Part shown: piece by piece, positions 11,501 to 21,800 of the stretch
How the letters are laid out: the number at the start of each line of letters is the position of its first letter
Position numbering within the stretch: the stretch's first letter is position 1
NCBI RefSeq assembly: GCF_009905375.1
Contig: NC_133647.1
Span: 130,612,673-130,676,672 of the forward strand
Length of the DNA stretch: 64,000 bases
DNA from: Apium graveolens
Taxonomy: Eukaryota > Streptophyta > Magnoliopsida > Apiales > Apiaceae
Direction: 5' to 3'
The notes under the pieces: model-generated
What the model saw: the letters and a program-made list of their open reading frames with translations, nothing else
Database searches by the model: none
What the model was told of the DNA's origin: nothing
Position numbers and translations under genes: made by a program

Positions 11501-11830
11501 AGGGGTTTATTTCTCTTTCTCTGTCTCTCTCCTTCCCTCTCTGTCTCCCTCTCTCACATTCTCTCTCTATCTCTTTCTCTGTCTCGCCCTCTCTTTATTT
11601 TTGCCATTTCCGGCTAAACCATTCAACCTCGATAAAAAAATGTAGCCATATTTGTGTTCTTTGGCCACGATTTCATCTATTTCAATCCTCAAATCATCTT
11701 TTCTAGTCCCAGATTGAAAAATTCATGAACCCTAGTTCTTTAATCACTTCGATTCTAAATTAATCGATGATTTTTGGATCGATTGGTGTTTGTTTTGTAT
11801 TATAGATGATGTTATATATATCATATGTTA
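11501..11830 (+). promoter_or_regulatory. CT-rich leader-like segment upstream of captured exons
   Basis: A (CT)n/TCTCTG-rich run (11510-11600) followed by a leader-like stretch, typical of plant promoters and 5' UTRs. It lies upstream of all captured exons and in their orientation, so it could start a chimeric transcript. Promoter activity is inference. Confidence 0.35.
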
Positions 11831-12661
11831 AAATCCCCTTAATTTGAGCTTATTCCTTGAAACCCTAGATCCTGAAGTTCGATTTAAATTGATTTATTGA
11901 CTGTTTTATATTGATAATTTCAGTATTTGTGTTTCAATTACTTTCCAAGTAAACACGCATAGTTCTTGACTATTGATCTAAAGCATACATGTTTCAAAAA
12001 AAGGTGAATGTAGCCTGCTATGAGTTTGGGAAAATAAGTTGTTTACACCACCTATGCTACTGATTTGAAAAGCTCTGCTGGGAAAGCTGTGTTGATTGTG
12101 AAGGTATTTGATTGAATTTAGTGATTGTTTGGATTTATTAAATTTACGGATTATTTTATTAATCCAAAGTAATTGATTTGAGTTTCTTTTATGGAAATGC
12201 ACGGGAAAAGGATTTTTCTTAAGGACATTCCGAATGGTATGCTTTTAATTTTTTTTATGATTTATGATGCTTAAGATTGCTTTAGTGTAGTTTGTTTGAT
12301 TCTCTTCGAAATTCATTAGTTTTGGCACTACTTGTTGAATTTCTTATTTTTTGCAAATTTCAGTAATTTGTTTTACAAAGGTAATGTTTTTGGTATAGTT
12401 TCAATTTTTTATGTATGTATGTAACACTATTGACTGTGCCTTCATATCATGTTTCTGTAACTTTAAAATATTCCTACCTATCTAAGTATTTGATTGCTTA
12501 TACTGCATATTTGTAGTTGGTTTATATATTATAGAGTTGACATAAAAGCAGGCTTTTATAATCAAAGTTGTATTGTAACCAAAAACCTTAGGGGGTTTTC
12601 AAAGACAGAGGTCGCGTTCAGCTGAGAACTTTAAATCATATGTGTTTTGGTGACTTTGTAG
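11831..12661 (+). other. Intron-like sequence with two short unassigned exon candidates
   Basis: T-rich intron-like DNA. Two short open stretches end at good donor sites: YATDLKSSAGKAVLIVK (about 12049-12102) and MEMHGKRIFLKDIPN (12191-12235). I do not recognise either. They may be captured exons or chance. Confidence 0.3.
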
Positions 12662-13320
12662 TTAACGGAGAGTAAATCACTGCAAGCCATGTGCCATGTT
12701 TATGCAACAGTCTCTTATATTTGCAATGGTGATGCTGAATCTTCTTCCCAGGTACACTAATTTTCTTCCATATTATGTTAAAATACTCAGTGGTCCCATC
12801 TCCGTGTGCATGTTGTTTCTGACTAGTGTTACAAGCGCAGGCACTTGATTTGATTAGACCAGTTTACAGCATGGTTGATTCTTTTGTTGGAGTTCGGAAT
12901 AAAACCTTTGTCCTTTTTGCTTATGGGTTCTTATTGATGAAGCAGCAAAATCTACAAGAAGCAAGGTAAAATATGTTAACCATTAACTGGGACAGAATGA
13001 CTTTGTTGTCAATGTCAGATTTTGTAACTTACCTTTGCTACAGTTAAAAATAATTCAGCCTTTCTATCTTGAATTACTTTTGTCGGATTTTGAGCATAAA
13101 AAGAACAGGAATAGAATCCACTTATAGTATGAATAACTTAGCCGTGACGTAATTGAATTATAGTTTCTTATTTAATGTGTAGACTTCGGTTAGCTAATGG
13201 CTTGCAGACGACCCACGTTACTCTGGGGAATCTTTAACTTGTTGCACAATATTTGACAGTCCTTTGGAACTTGGCACTTTTTCTTCATGATACTGGATAA
13301 CCACAACAACTGTGGCCATC
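12662..13320 (+). pseudogene. Captured fragment of a MAU2/SCC4-like cohesin-loader gene
   Basis: Three consecutive exon candidates with correct AG/GT borders and compatible phases. Exon 12662-12751 contains ESKSLQAMCHVYATVSYICN. Exon 12841-12965 contains ALDLIRPVYSMVDSFVGVRN and ends LMKQQNLQEA. Exon from 13183 contains RLANGLQTTHVTLGNL and LTVLWNLALFLHDTG. I recognise this as the C-terminal TPR region of the plant MAU2 chromatid cohesion factor (SCC4), which with SCC2 loads cohesin onto chromosomes. The third exon has two TAA stops. The parent gene's remaining exons are absent, so this is a transduplicated piece inside element E, not a working gene. The identification is by memory of the family; a protein search would settle it. 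Confidence 0.65.
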
Positions 13321-14075
13321 GCATGTTAGTATAGTTATTTTCTCTCTTCAGCCTTATAGTCTTCGACATCTTTAATAATTTTACAAGTTGTTATTTAATA
13401 TTCAAGTGTCTGTTTTTAACGGAAAAATTACTCTTATTATTACTATATTGCGGGGAAGAAGTTATGTTAGTGATATCGGCCTATTATAGTGAACAAGGAG
13501 TCTTGTTACTCACATCGGATTTTTCCTTGTATTACTAGTCATCTAGCCATATGTATGTACAATTAATACTAGATATCAGGTTTCCAGTCATATGTATCTA
13601 TGTAAGTTTTGATGTGTCCTCGCTGCTGGATTTCATCACCCTTGTGGTCATAAAGAAACCACCAAAAGACCTAGAAAATTCATGAGATGGAATCCACAAT
13701 CTAGTTCAGTGTCTGAATAAATAAAGGTTAAACAATGGAGCTCTATAGGTAAAGATGTCTAGGGGGACTTTGTGCTTAACCTTTTTTAGATGAGGCCTAA
13801 ATATTTTAAAAATCAGGCAGATGCAATTACACCTTTTGTCCGAGGTGACAAGATCGGGACTTCTCATAGGGCAGGTGTACCTTGTCATGTCAGTTCAGAA
13901 ATACTCTTGTCCAATAGGGCTTGTTTTGTTTGGTTAGGCCCGGATTTAAACCAGCAAATTATGAAGACTTTTAAATGTGAAACTGTTGCTGAAGAATGTG
14001 TTTGTGTTGTTTATAAGGCATTTAGGAGTTGTTTATGCTCTCACACTCAAGTTATATAGTTTCTTCGACTGACAG
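13321..14075 (+). other. Intron-like or filler sequence between captured fragments
   Basis: No confident exon. A frame of about 90 codons (13790-14059) is open but matches nothing I know and lacks exon-like borders. This stretch holds the junction between the MAU2-like and SurE-like captures. Confidence 0.35.
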
Positions 14076-14426
14076 TTGGTACTCTGGGACAGTAGCAGGT
14101 GCTGGCCAAGCCTTTCTACAAGGTGTACCCTCTGTGTCAATATCGTATCACTGGTATGTAAACCATTTAGTGTAAAAAAAATATCATCTCATTAACTTAT
14201 CTTTACGTTGCTTTCATCTCGGTATAGCATGTCGGTTGTTCGATAGTAATCAGTACTTGTCATTGACTACGGGTTTAGGGGTACAAGCAGTGTTAATGAC
14301 TTCACACTAGCTGCTGAGGCTTGCATACCCATACTAAATGCAATTCTGGTTGAAATCAGAATGACAAATTATTTTCAGAACTATTTTTTGAATATAAATG
14401 TGCCTTCTAATATTCTAAATCATAAG
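14076..14426 (+). pseudogene. Captured fragment of a SurE-type phosphatase/nucleotidase gene
   Basis: Two exon candidates whose split codon joins in frame. Exon 14076-14153 has a CAG acceptor and a GTATGT donor and reads WYSGTVAGAGQAFLQGVPSV. Exon 14279-14426 has a TTTAG acceptor and GTGAG donor and contains SVNDFTLAAEACIPILNAIL, then NINVPSNILNHK. The YSGTVAGA..AF..GVPS(V/L)S block followed by a D(F)..AAEAC..I..A.L segment is typical of the SurE family (survival protein SurE-like 5'-nucleotidase/phosphatase). Both exons are open, so this capture may be younger or better kept than the MAU2-like one. N- and C-terminal parts are missing; no activity is expected. Confidence 0.65.
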
Positions 14427-15528
14427 GTGAGACTGGGTGACTAGCTAAGTCTTTTTATTATTTTAAATTGGTAAGTAATACACATGAGATTGCAAGAGTC
14501 GGGATAATAAGGCATGTCAATCTGCTATCCAGCTAAAATTTTGGAATCAACCAATTTATTAGCTGAACCTCTAATATCTTTGTATGCCTTGGTGCTCGTA
14601 CAATATTTCTAGGGAAAATTATATGAGTATTTGCTTATTTGTTGAACATAAAGCGGAATACCATATCATAATTCATATCATAATATTAAGTATTTGCATC
14701 TTTATATAAAGGATTATTACCTTGGCACAACTTCATAGGCTTTCCAGTATTTGACAAAAAAAATATCTGGAAATACATTAGTCCGGAAATAATCTTTGCA
14801 TGTTTATTAGACTCTATGATCAATTGTTATATATATTATATGGCTACGCTGAGTTATGATAAATTATATTATTTGTATACCCGGAGTTCTGCTAGATGCT
14901 TACATTAGCTCCTGCAAGCTGCATCATTCCTGTTTGTACATGTATGATGAAAGCCAGGTTATTGTTTTAATTAGTGGTGAATTTTTTGGTTGACTTGGTG
15001 ATAAATCTGTATGTTTAGCTTATTAGGTAAGCCATCAATTTTACAAAGAGTACAAGTACATCAGTGTATAGTGAAATTTTAAGATAAGTTTACATGTGTG
15101 TATGGAAGTCTTGTGTGTGCATTTTGTTAATGCATTTTGGGTTGAATTGCAGGGTACACGTATTGAAAAGGCACTGTTGGGTGACAACTTCCGAAACAAC
15201 AATAATGAAGATGAAGATGTCGACCATTATTCCCTCAATTAGTTGTAGTAGGTTTATTTTGTTAACCTTTAGGACATAAACTTCTAATGTCATCTCCTGG
15301 CTAATCGTAGCTAATCGTAGCTAATCTTTTGGGACTGCACAGCTAATATCTAATCGTAGCTAATCTTTTGGGACTAAACAACTAATATCTTGTCCTAGCT
15401 ATGAGAATTGCACTTAAAAGGAGTATGAAACCAACTTACAAGTCCTTTTTAGTAATCAGCCATTGGTTAGGTACACAAAATTTCATAACTAGTTGTTGAC
15501 ACATACATCCTGTTTGATCTCTTTGCAG
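14427..15528 (+). other. Intron-like sequence with one unassigned exon candidate
   Basis: AT-rich, mostly closed in all frames. A candidate exon at 15153-15242 follows an AG acceptor and reads GTRIEKALLGDNFRNNNNED and then a stop. I do not recognise it. Short direct repeats (AGCTAATCGT, AGCTAATCTTTTGGGACT) lie at 15299-15385. Confidence 0.35.
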
Positions 15529-15598
15529 AATGTGAAGGCATATATGAGGCGAGGGACAGCGAGGGAATCACTTCTCTTTGTAAAAGAGGCTCTTCAAG
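15529..15598 (+). pseudogene. Captured exon of a Toc64/TPR-like gene
   Basis: One 70-base exon between TTTGCAG and GTGAG reading NVKAYMRRGTARESLLFVKE and ending ALQ. This is the heart of a tetratricopeptide repeat, and the wording closely resembles the C-terminal TPR of the chloroplast outer-envelope receptor Toc64/OEP64. Other TPR co-chaperones share parts of it, so the parent is only probable. No neighbouring Toc64 exon is seen; it is an isolated captured exon. Confidence 0.45.
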
Positions 15599-16006
15599 GT
15601 GAGAGCATTTTCGATCAGTTGATTATGTCCCTGAAGTATGCTTATTTTAATCATTAATATCATTTTTGTAAACAAAAGTATTAAAACACCAAATCAGTTA
15701 CAAAAGCCACTTCTTTTTCACGTTTCTCTTAAGTTTTGCACAAAGCCAAAGAATATGGGTAGCATGCTCTCTTTGCTCACCACTGCACCTGAAACAAAAA
15801 CCATTTCATTAATATTTATTCTAAGTAGAACAACTTTTAGCGGAAGCAACTCATGACTTTCTTTCCGTAGATAGTGTTTTAATATGAATTCTCAATTTCC
15901 AAAGCTATAAATCTATCAAGTTATATATTAACTTATCATCATATTTAAGACCTTCCCTTTTTCTCATTACCGAATCGTTTGCATTTTTTATCGGCCTACT
16001 TTGCAG

Positions 16007-16150
16007 CTTGTAGTTGAAGAGAGCAAAAGCTTCAGAGATAGAAGCATGACTCTAGTAATGGTACCAAATACAGTTGTTACTGTAGAGAAACCTCCAGAAT
16101 CACTAAAGAAGAATGAAATATCAGCAAATGAAATTTCAGCTGCCGTCTGA
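16007..16150 (+). pseudogene. Terminal exon of an unidentified captured gene
   Basis: Open for 48 codons after a TTTGCAG acceptor at 16001-16006 and closed by TGA at 16148-16150. It reads LVVEESKSFRDRSMTLVMVP and ends NEISANEISAAV. Acidic and polar; no domain recognised. It could serve as the last exon of a chimeric transcript of element E. Confidence 0.4.
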
Positions 16151-16756
16151 TTTTAACCATAATATCGATTCTGGTTATATTTTGTAAAGCAGGACAAAGC
16201 TTCAATCTATTCTTCTACTAGAACGGAGTTTTCACAGTCTAGTATAGGTTTTAGTGTATAATATATAGCTTTTCTTTATCTTTAAATACAATGAAGGTTC
16301 TGATGGGTTAACTGATGTTATGGTTGGTGGATTTTGTTGGTTTTAAGATAATGTCTTATTTATGGGCATGCTAATTTATAAACAGTTCCTAGCATTTTTT
16401 TTTGTAAAAGCATTGCAATATGTCATTATAGTGTTGCTAATAATCAGTGTAAAATGTTGCAAAAAACACTAAAAAGCGTTGCAAAAAGGTTACATCAATA
16501 CCCCGTATGTGGGCCCCAAACCCTACTGTAACACTTTTCAAGACCTATTGCAACCCCATTGGTGTTGCAGTAGCATGTTTCTGTAACGGATAACCAAGGG
16601 TTGGAATAGGGTGTCACCGGGGTTGCAAAAAAATCTATTGCAACGCCTAAAATTACAACCCCGAAAAAGAGTCGCCATAGCCTTTTTTTGGCCTTTAACA
16701 ACGCTTTTTTGGCCTTTAGTTACGGTTTCTTGGGGTTCCATAATCCTATCTATGAC
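16151..16756. other. Element E right subterminal region
   Basis: From about 16420 to 16700, GTTGCA/TGCAAC and TGTAAC motifs recur in both orientations, mirroring 11026-11100. GGTTCCATAATCCTATCTATGAC (16734-16756) is the inner part of the right TIR, interrupted at 16757 by gypsy-1. Confidence 0.7.
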
Positions 16757-17359
16757 TGATAGGGATAAATAAATCCTGATTGTATAAATTGCATTAATTG
16801 TACAAGGTATGGGCTCCTAGGCCCAATAAGAAGATGTATGACATTCAGACCAGAAAGGTTAACATGTCGATCAGGCCTGAAAAGGTTAACATGTCGATCA
16901 GGCCTGATGGACCAGATCAGGCCTGATGGAACAAAGAAGGCCCAAAAACCCTGATTATTTATTAATTACGAAATTAATAAATAAGGGAGAAAAACAGCTA
17001 TTAAGATAAGTCCTAGTGAGGATATAAATCCTTGTAGATTAGCCTCCAAGGAACCTCATGGGATAAGGAATCAGCTTCCTACTCCCTAGGACTCCTTAGT
17101 CTATCCTAATTCAGAGACTTGACCACCAAGTCTCCTATACCAAGTCCAATTCAAGGACTCCCACATCTATATAAGGGGCCTCACCCCACAGATCAGAACT
17201 ACGTTTTCTGACTTGATCCTTAGCGGTCAGCAAGGTACGTAGGCATCTTGTTAAGGCAGATTGAGTCACGAAACACAAGAGCAGTCAAAATTGAGCCTTG
17301 AAGCTCACGTTCCTTAGTAATAAATACAACAATTATATATTAGTTTTTAATCCATAATA
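16757..17359 (+). repeat. Gypsy-1 5' LTR
   Basis: Starts TGATAGGGATAAATAAA and ends TCCATAATA. Promoter TATA box CTATATAAGG at 17168-17177. It carries a tandem copy of a 27-bp unit containing GGTTAACATGTCGATCAGGC (about 16856-16910) that the 3' LTR has once, which explains 603 versus 576 bp. Confidence 0.95.
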
Positions 17360-17361
17360 TT

Positions 17362-17379
17362 TGGCGCCGTCTGTGGGAA
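17362..17379 (+). promoter_or_regulatory. Gypsy-1 primer-binding site
   Basis: TGGCGCCGTCTGTGGGAA two bases after the 5' LTR, in the place and style of plant Tat-type primer-binding sites. I did not match it to a tRNA. Confidence 0.7.
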
Positions 17380-17394
17380 AGCACAACAACAACC

Positions 17395-18840
17395 ATGGTG
17401 AGAACACGGAGAACAACTAGTGCTCTAGAGGAAGGAACGCCATCGGGAACAACCCAGATGATTTCATCCACCGTGGAGATACCTCCCCATTCAACTTATG
17501 CATCTACTCAGGTGGAAACCCTGATAAGGGCAACTCAACCTCAGCCACAAGGGACGACTCCCCCGACTATTCAAGGTACGAATCCTCAAGTTCAACAAGT
17601 ACATATACCTGTGAATTCTCGACCCGTCGGATATGAATATTCAATTGTTGTTACTACTAACCCCCCTTATGGGATGCCCCTTCCCCCCGAGGTTGGAGGA
17701 ACTGGATATGCTGGACGAAGTGAAGCACGAGGGCAATCGCCCCCCTATATAAGAGGTTTGGCTCCTATCCCCGAGGATCGGGAATTTTCTGGCCCTTACA
17801 CTGAAAGAGACTCCGAATCTTCGGATGATGAAGTGGCCCCAAGAAGGAGGCGTCCTGGAAAAGAGCCAATGGCCGATGGAAGGCAACGCCCTCAAAGCAC
17901 CCAAGGGGCGAATCCCCAAGAAGTACAGGAAAGGATCAGGGCTCATGAGGCTGAGATCCAAAGGCTGAGGCGTGACTTGGAGGCTCACCAGGCCGCCAGA
18001 CCCCAGATACCTCCTAGGGGGAGAAATCCTCCTCCTGTCATAGACCTGGATGGTCTGGTACGAAGAAGGGTTGTCGTCCCAAGAACTGATCTAAGCAATC
18101 TCCTTCCCCTTGGAGATCCTGATGATCCAACTCCACCTTTCACAGAAGAGATAATAAATGCCCATATCTCAAGGAAATTCAAGATGCCCACTATCAAAGC
18201 CTATGATGGCACGGGAGACCCCGCTAATCATGTTAGGACATTCTCTAATGCACTGCTGCTGCAACCCGTGAATGATGCTATAAAGTGTCGGGCCTTCCCT
18301 CAAACCCTGTCGGGTATGGCTCAAAGATGGTATAGTCGCTTGCCCCCAAACTCTATTGGATCGTTCAGAGAGTTAAGTCAGGATTTTATTAAGCAGTTCA
18401 TCAGTGGGAGAGTCCATGAGAAAAGTTCAGCATCTCTTATGAGTATTGTGCAGGGAGCTAAGGAATCTTTGAGAGATTACCTGAATCGTTTTACAAAGGA
18501 GGCTTTAAAAGTCCCAGACCTTAATGATAAGGTAGCCATGATAGCATTGCAACAAGGAACTAGGGATGAGTTTTTCAAGATGTCCTTGGCCAAACGTCCC
18601 CCTGAAAGCATGTTGCAGCTCCAAGAGAGGGCAGAGAAGTATATCAAGGTTGAAGAAAGCATGAGGAAGACCGTAGTAAGTAATGAGCCCACTGGAGGCA
18701 AGAAGCGAAAAACTGATCTGGAGTATATCGCTAAGGACAAGTATCCTAGAACCGAACAAAACCCTGATTCAACCCCCAAGAAGGGAGGACCTGGGCAAAA
18801 GTTCACCGAATACCCTAAGCTGAATGCTCCTAGAAGCTAA
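17395..18840 (+). CDS. gag: Gypsy-1 Gag (capsid part)
   Basis: 481 residues from the first ATG after the primer-binding site. Gag forms the cytoplasmic virus-like particle in which reverse transcription happens. The N-terminal third is Pro/Thr/Gln-rich and disordered. Residues about 175-202 (EVQERIRAHEAEIQRLRRDL) form a short coiled coil. Residues about 262-425 are the conserved retrotransposon Gag domain (AYDGTGDPANHVRTF, AQRWYSRLPPNSI, LSQDFIKQF). A TAA at 18838-18840 ends it before the zinc-knuckle, which follows in the same frame at residue 29 of the next ORF. Thus either Gag-Pol is made by stop readthrough or the stop is a recent mutation; the latter is simpler, since Gag without its nucleic-acid-binding end would be incomplete. 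Confidence 0.9.
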   Translation: MVRTRRTTSALEEGTPSGTTQMISSTVEIPPHSTYASTQVETLIRATQPQPQGTTPPTIQGTNPQVQQVHIPVNSRPVGYEYSIVVTTNPPYGMPLPPEVGGTGYAGRSEARGQSPPYIRGLAPIPEDREFSGPYTERDSESSDDEVAPRRRRPGKEPMADGRQRPQSTQGANPQEVQERIRAHEAEIQRLRRDLEAHQAARPQIPPRGRNPPPVIDLDGLVRRRVVVPRTDLSNLLPLGDPDDPTPPFTEEIINAHISRKFKMPTIKAYDGTGDPANHVRTFSNALLLQPVNDAIKCRAFPQTLSGMAQRWYSRLPPNSIGSFRELSQDFIKQFISGRVHEKSSASLMSIVQGAKESLRDYLNRFTKEALKVPDLNDKVAMIALQQGTRDEFFKMSLAKRPPESMLQLQERAEKYIKVEESMRKTVVSNEPTGGKKRKTDLEYIAKDKYPRTEQNPDSTPKKGGPGQKFTEYPKLNAPRS

Positions 18841-18846
18841 ATCTTG

Positions 18847-21800
18847 ATGGAAATCGAGAAGGATCGAGATATTTGTTGGCCTAAGCCCTTGAAGGCTGAT
18901 CCCGCCAAGCTAGATAAGAGCAAGTATTGCAGATTCCACAAAGATGTTGGCCATGACACCGATGAGTGTAGGCAATTGAAAGACGAAATTGAGTTTTTGA
19001 TTCGAAAAGGAAGAATGAACAAGTATAATGGAGAAGGAGGGGACAGGAATAATAATGGAAGGAAGAACTTTGAATATCGTAGGAGGGACCAAGACGATCA
19101 GGGGCGGAATCCCCAACCTAGAGGGCCGGTTATAAATGCAATTTTTGGAGGGCCGCGACCTCGAGGGCATGTGATAAACACGATCTTTGGAGGTCCAACT
19201 GTTGCTGGATTGTCCAAGAATTCCAGAAAGGCATATACTAGAGAGGTTATGCATATTGTTGGTGAAGCCCCGAAGAGGGCCAAGACAGAAGTAACATTGG
19301 CTTTTGATGATTCTGACCTAGAGGGTGAAAAGTTTCTTCATGACGACCCGCTGGTCATAACACCAATAATAGGAAATAGCCCGGTTAAGAGGGTTCTTGT
19401 GGATAATGGTGCTTCTGTGGATATATTGCTCCACGACGCCTTTCTAAGGATGGGGTATAACGACTCCCAGTTGACAACAACCGACATGCCGATATATGGA
19501 TTTGCTGGAGTAGAATGTCCTGTGGAAGGAATAATCAAATTGCCAACCACCATAGGTACGGAACCAAGGCAAGCAACGCAGATGTTGAATTTTGTGGTAG
19601 TAAAGGCTAGTTCAACTTATAATGCTATCATGGGGAGAACAGGGATACATGCCTTTAAGGCAGTCCCCTCTTCCTACCATTCAGTTATGAAGTTTCCCAC
19701 CCGAAACGGGATTGGAGAAGAGAGAGGAGATCAAAAAATGGCTAGAAGCTGTTATGTGGCCTCTTTGAGGGCAGATGGAGTCGGGGGGCAGGTTCTTCCT
19801 ATTGAGGATATGGATGTCCGAGAAAATGACGAGAAGAGAGGAAAGCCAGCAGAAGACTTGATTTCGGTTCCTTTAGACCCCGAGAATCCTGAGAGGATGA
19901 CTTTCATTGAAGCCACATTAGAGGAGCCCCTTCGAGGGAAGTTGGTGAAATTTTTGCAAGAAAATAGTGATGTATTTGCATGGTCAGCAGCTGATATGCC
20001 AGGCATAGACCCGAAGCTGATTACTCACAAGCTAAACGTGGATCCAAGTCGGAAGACAGTGAAACAAAAGAAAAGAATTTTTGCCCCGGAAAGACAAGAG
20101 GCTATAAAACAGGAAGTAGAAAAACTCTTAGAGGCTGGTTTCATTGAGGAGATTCAATTTTCGGAGTGGTTATCAAACCCTGTAATGGTGAAGAAGGCTA
20201 ATGGAAAGTGGAGGATGTGTATAGACTTCACTGATCTGAATGATGCATGCCCTAAAGACTGTTTTCCATTGCCAAGGATTGATACTTTGATTGATGCCAC
20301 TGCTGGGCATGAGATGCTGAGTTTCATGGATGGATTTAGCGGATATAATCAGATTAAGATGCACAAGGATGACATTCCAAAGGTATCATTTATCACTAAC
20401 TTTGGTGTTTATTGTTATCTTGTTATGGCATTTGGTCTTAAGAATGCAAGAGCCACCTATCAAAGGTTGGTAAATAAAATTTTTAAGGACCTTATTGGAA
20501 AGACTATGGAAGTCTATGTTGATGACATGTTAGTCAAGAGTCTAGTAAAGACTGATCATATAACCCATTTGAGGGAAGTTTTTGAGGTCCTGAGGTACCA
20601 CAAGATGATGTTGAATCCTACGAAGTGTGCTTTCGGAGTAGGATCTGGAAAATTCTTGGGATTGATTATCTCAAAGAGAGGAATTGAGGCTAACCCCGAT
20701 AAAATAAAGGCAATCCTGGACATGAAACCACCAAAAACTGTCAAGGATGTTCAGAAGCTCACAGGAAGGGTCGCTGCGCTAGGACGATTCATCTCCAAGT
20801 CAGGAGACAAATGCTTGTCATTCTTCAAGTCACTAAAGAACATCAAAGACTTTGTATGGAATGAGGAAAACCAGAAGGCATTCGAAGAGTTAAAGAAGTA
20901 TATGGCTCAGGCCCCGTTGTTGGCCAAACCATCTTTGAATGAAGTTTTATTCTTGTACTTGGTTGTTTCAGAGAGCGCCTTGAGCGCAGTGTTGGTTAAG
21001 GAGGAGCTAAAAGTCCAGAAACCCGTGTATTATGTCAGCAAAATTCTGCATGGTGTTGAATTGAATTATTCAACTATTGAGAAATTTGCTCTAGCCTTGG
21101 TAATGGCTTCGAGAAAACTGCGTCCTTACTTTCAGGCTCATCAGATTGAGGTGCTAACGAATCAGCCACTGAGAAATATCATTCACAGTCCCAAAGCAAG
21201 TGGGAGATTGATTAAGTGGGCAATAGAGTTGGGAGAGTTCGATCTCAAGTATAAGCCACGTACGGCCATTAAAGCCCAGGCACTAGCTGACTTCGTGGTG
21301 GAATGTACCATACCTAACCAAGAAGTCGGGGGGCAGGAAGATACCGTACCTCAAGACAAGGGAGTCGATAATAGGGACAAAGAGAAGGATGATAAGGAGA
21401 AAGAATACTGGGTTCTCTATTTTGATGGAGCATCAAAAACAAATTCCAGTGGAGCAGGGTTGGTTTTGGAAAGCCCTGATGGGTTCTTAATTGAGTATGC
21501 TATGAAGCTAGACTTCCCAACCACAAATAATGAGGCAGAATATGAAGCCCTGATAGCTGGCCTTGGTCTAGCTGGGACACTTAGAGTCAAAAACTTAAAG
21601 GTCCGTGGAGACTCGAAGCTTATCATATCCCAGGTAAAGGGAGAATTTGAGGCAAGGGATGATACGATGGCTAAGTATGTCCGCCTAGTAAGGGCTGTGA
21701 TGACCCAATTTAATGAATGCCATGTTGAACACATTCCAAGGGAAGAAAATGCTAAGGTAGATGCGCTATCAAAGTTTGCTTCATCTGAGATAGAAGAAAG

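Noticed and set aside
13790..14059. 90-codon plus-strand ORF in element E
   Set aside because: No recognisable domain, and it lies between captured exons with no exon-like borders. Most likely intron or filler that is open by chance.
12662..16150. A single intact host gene spanning the captured exons
   Set aside because: The exons resemble unrelated proteins (cohesin loader, SurE phosphatase, TPR receptor), some carry stops, and all lie within the inverted repeats of element E.
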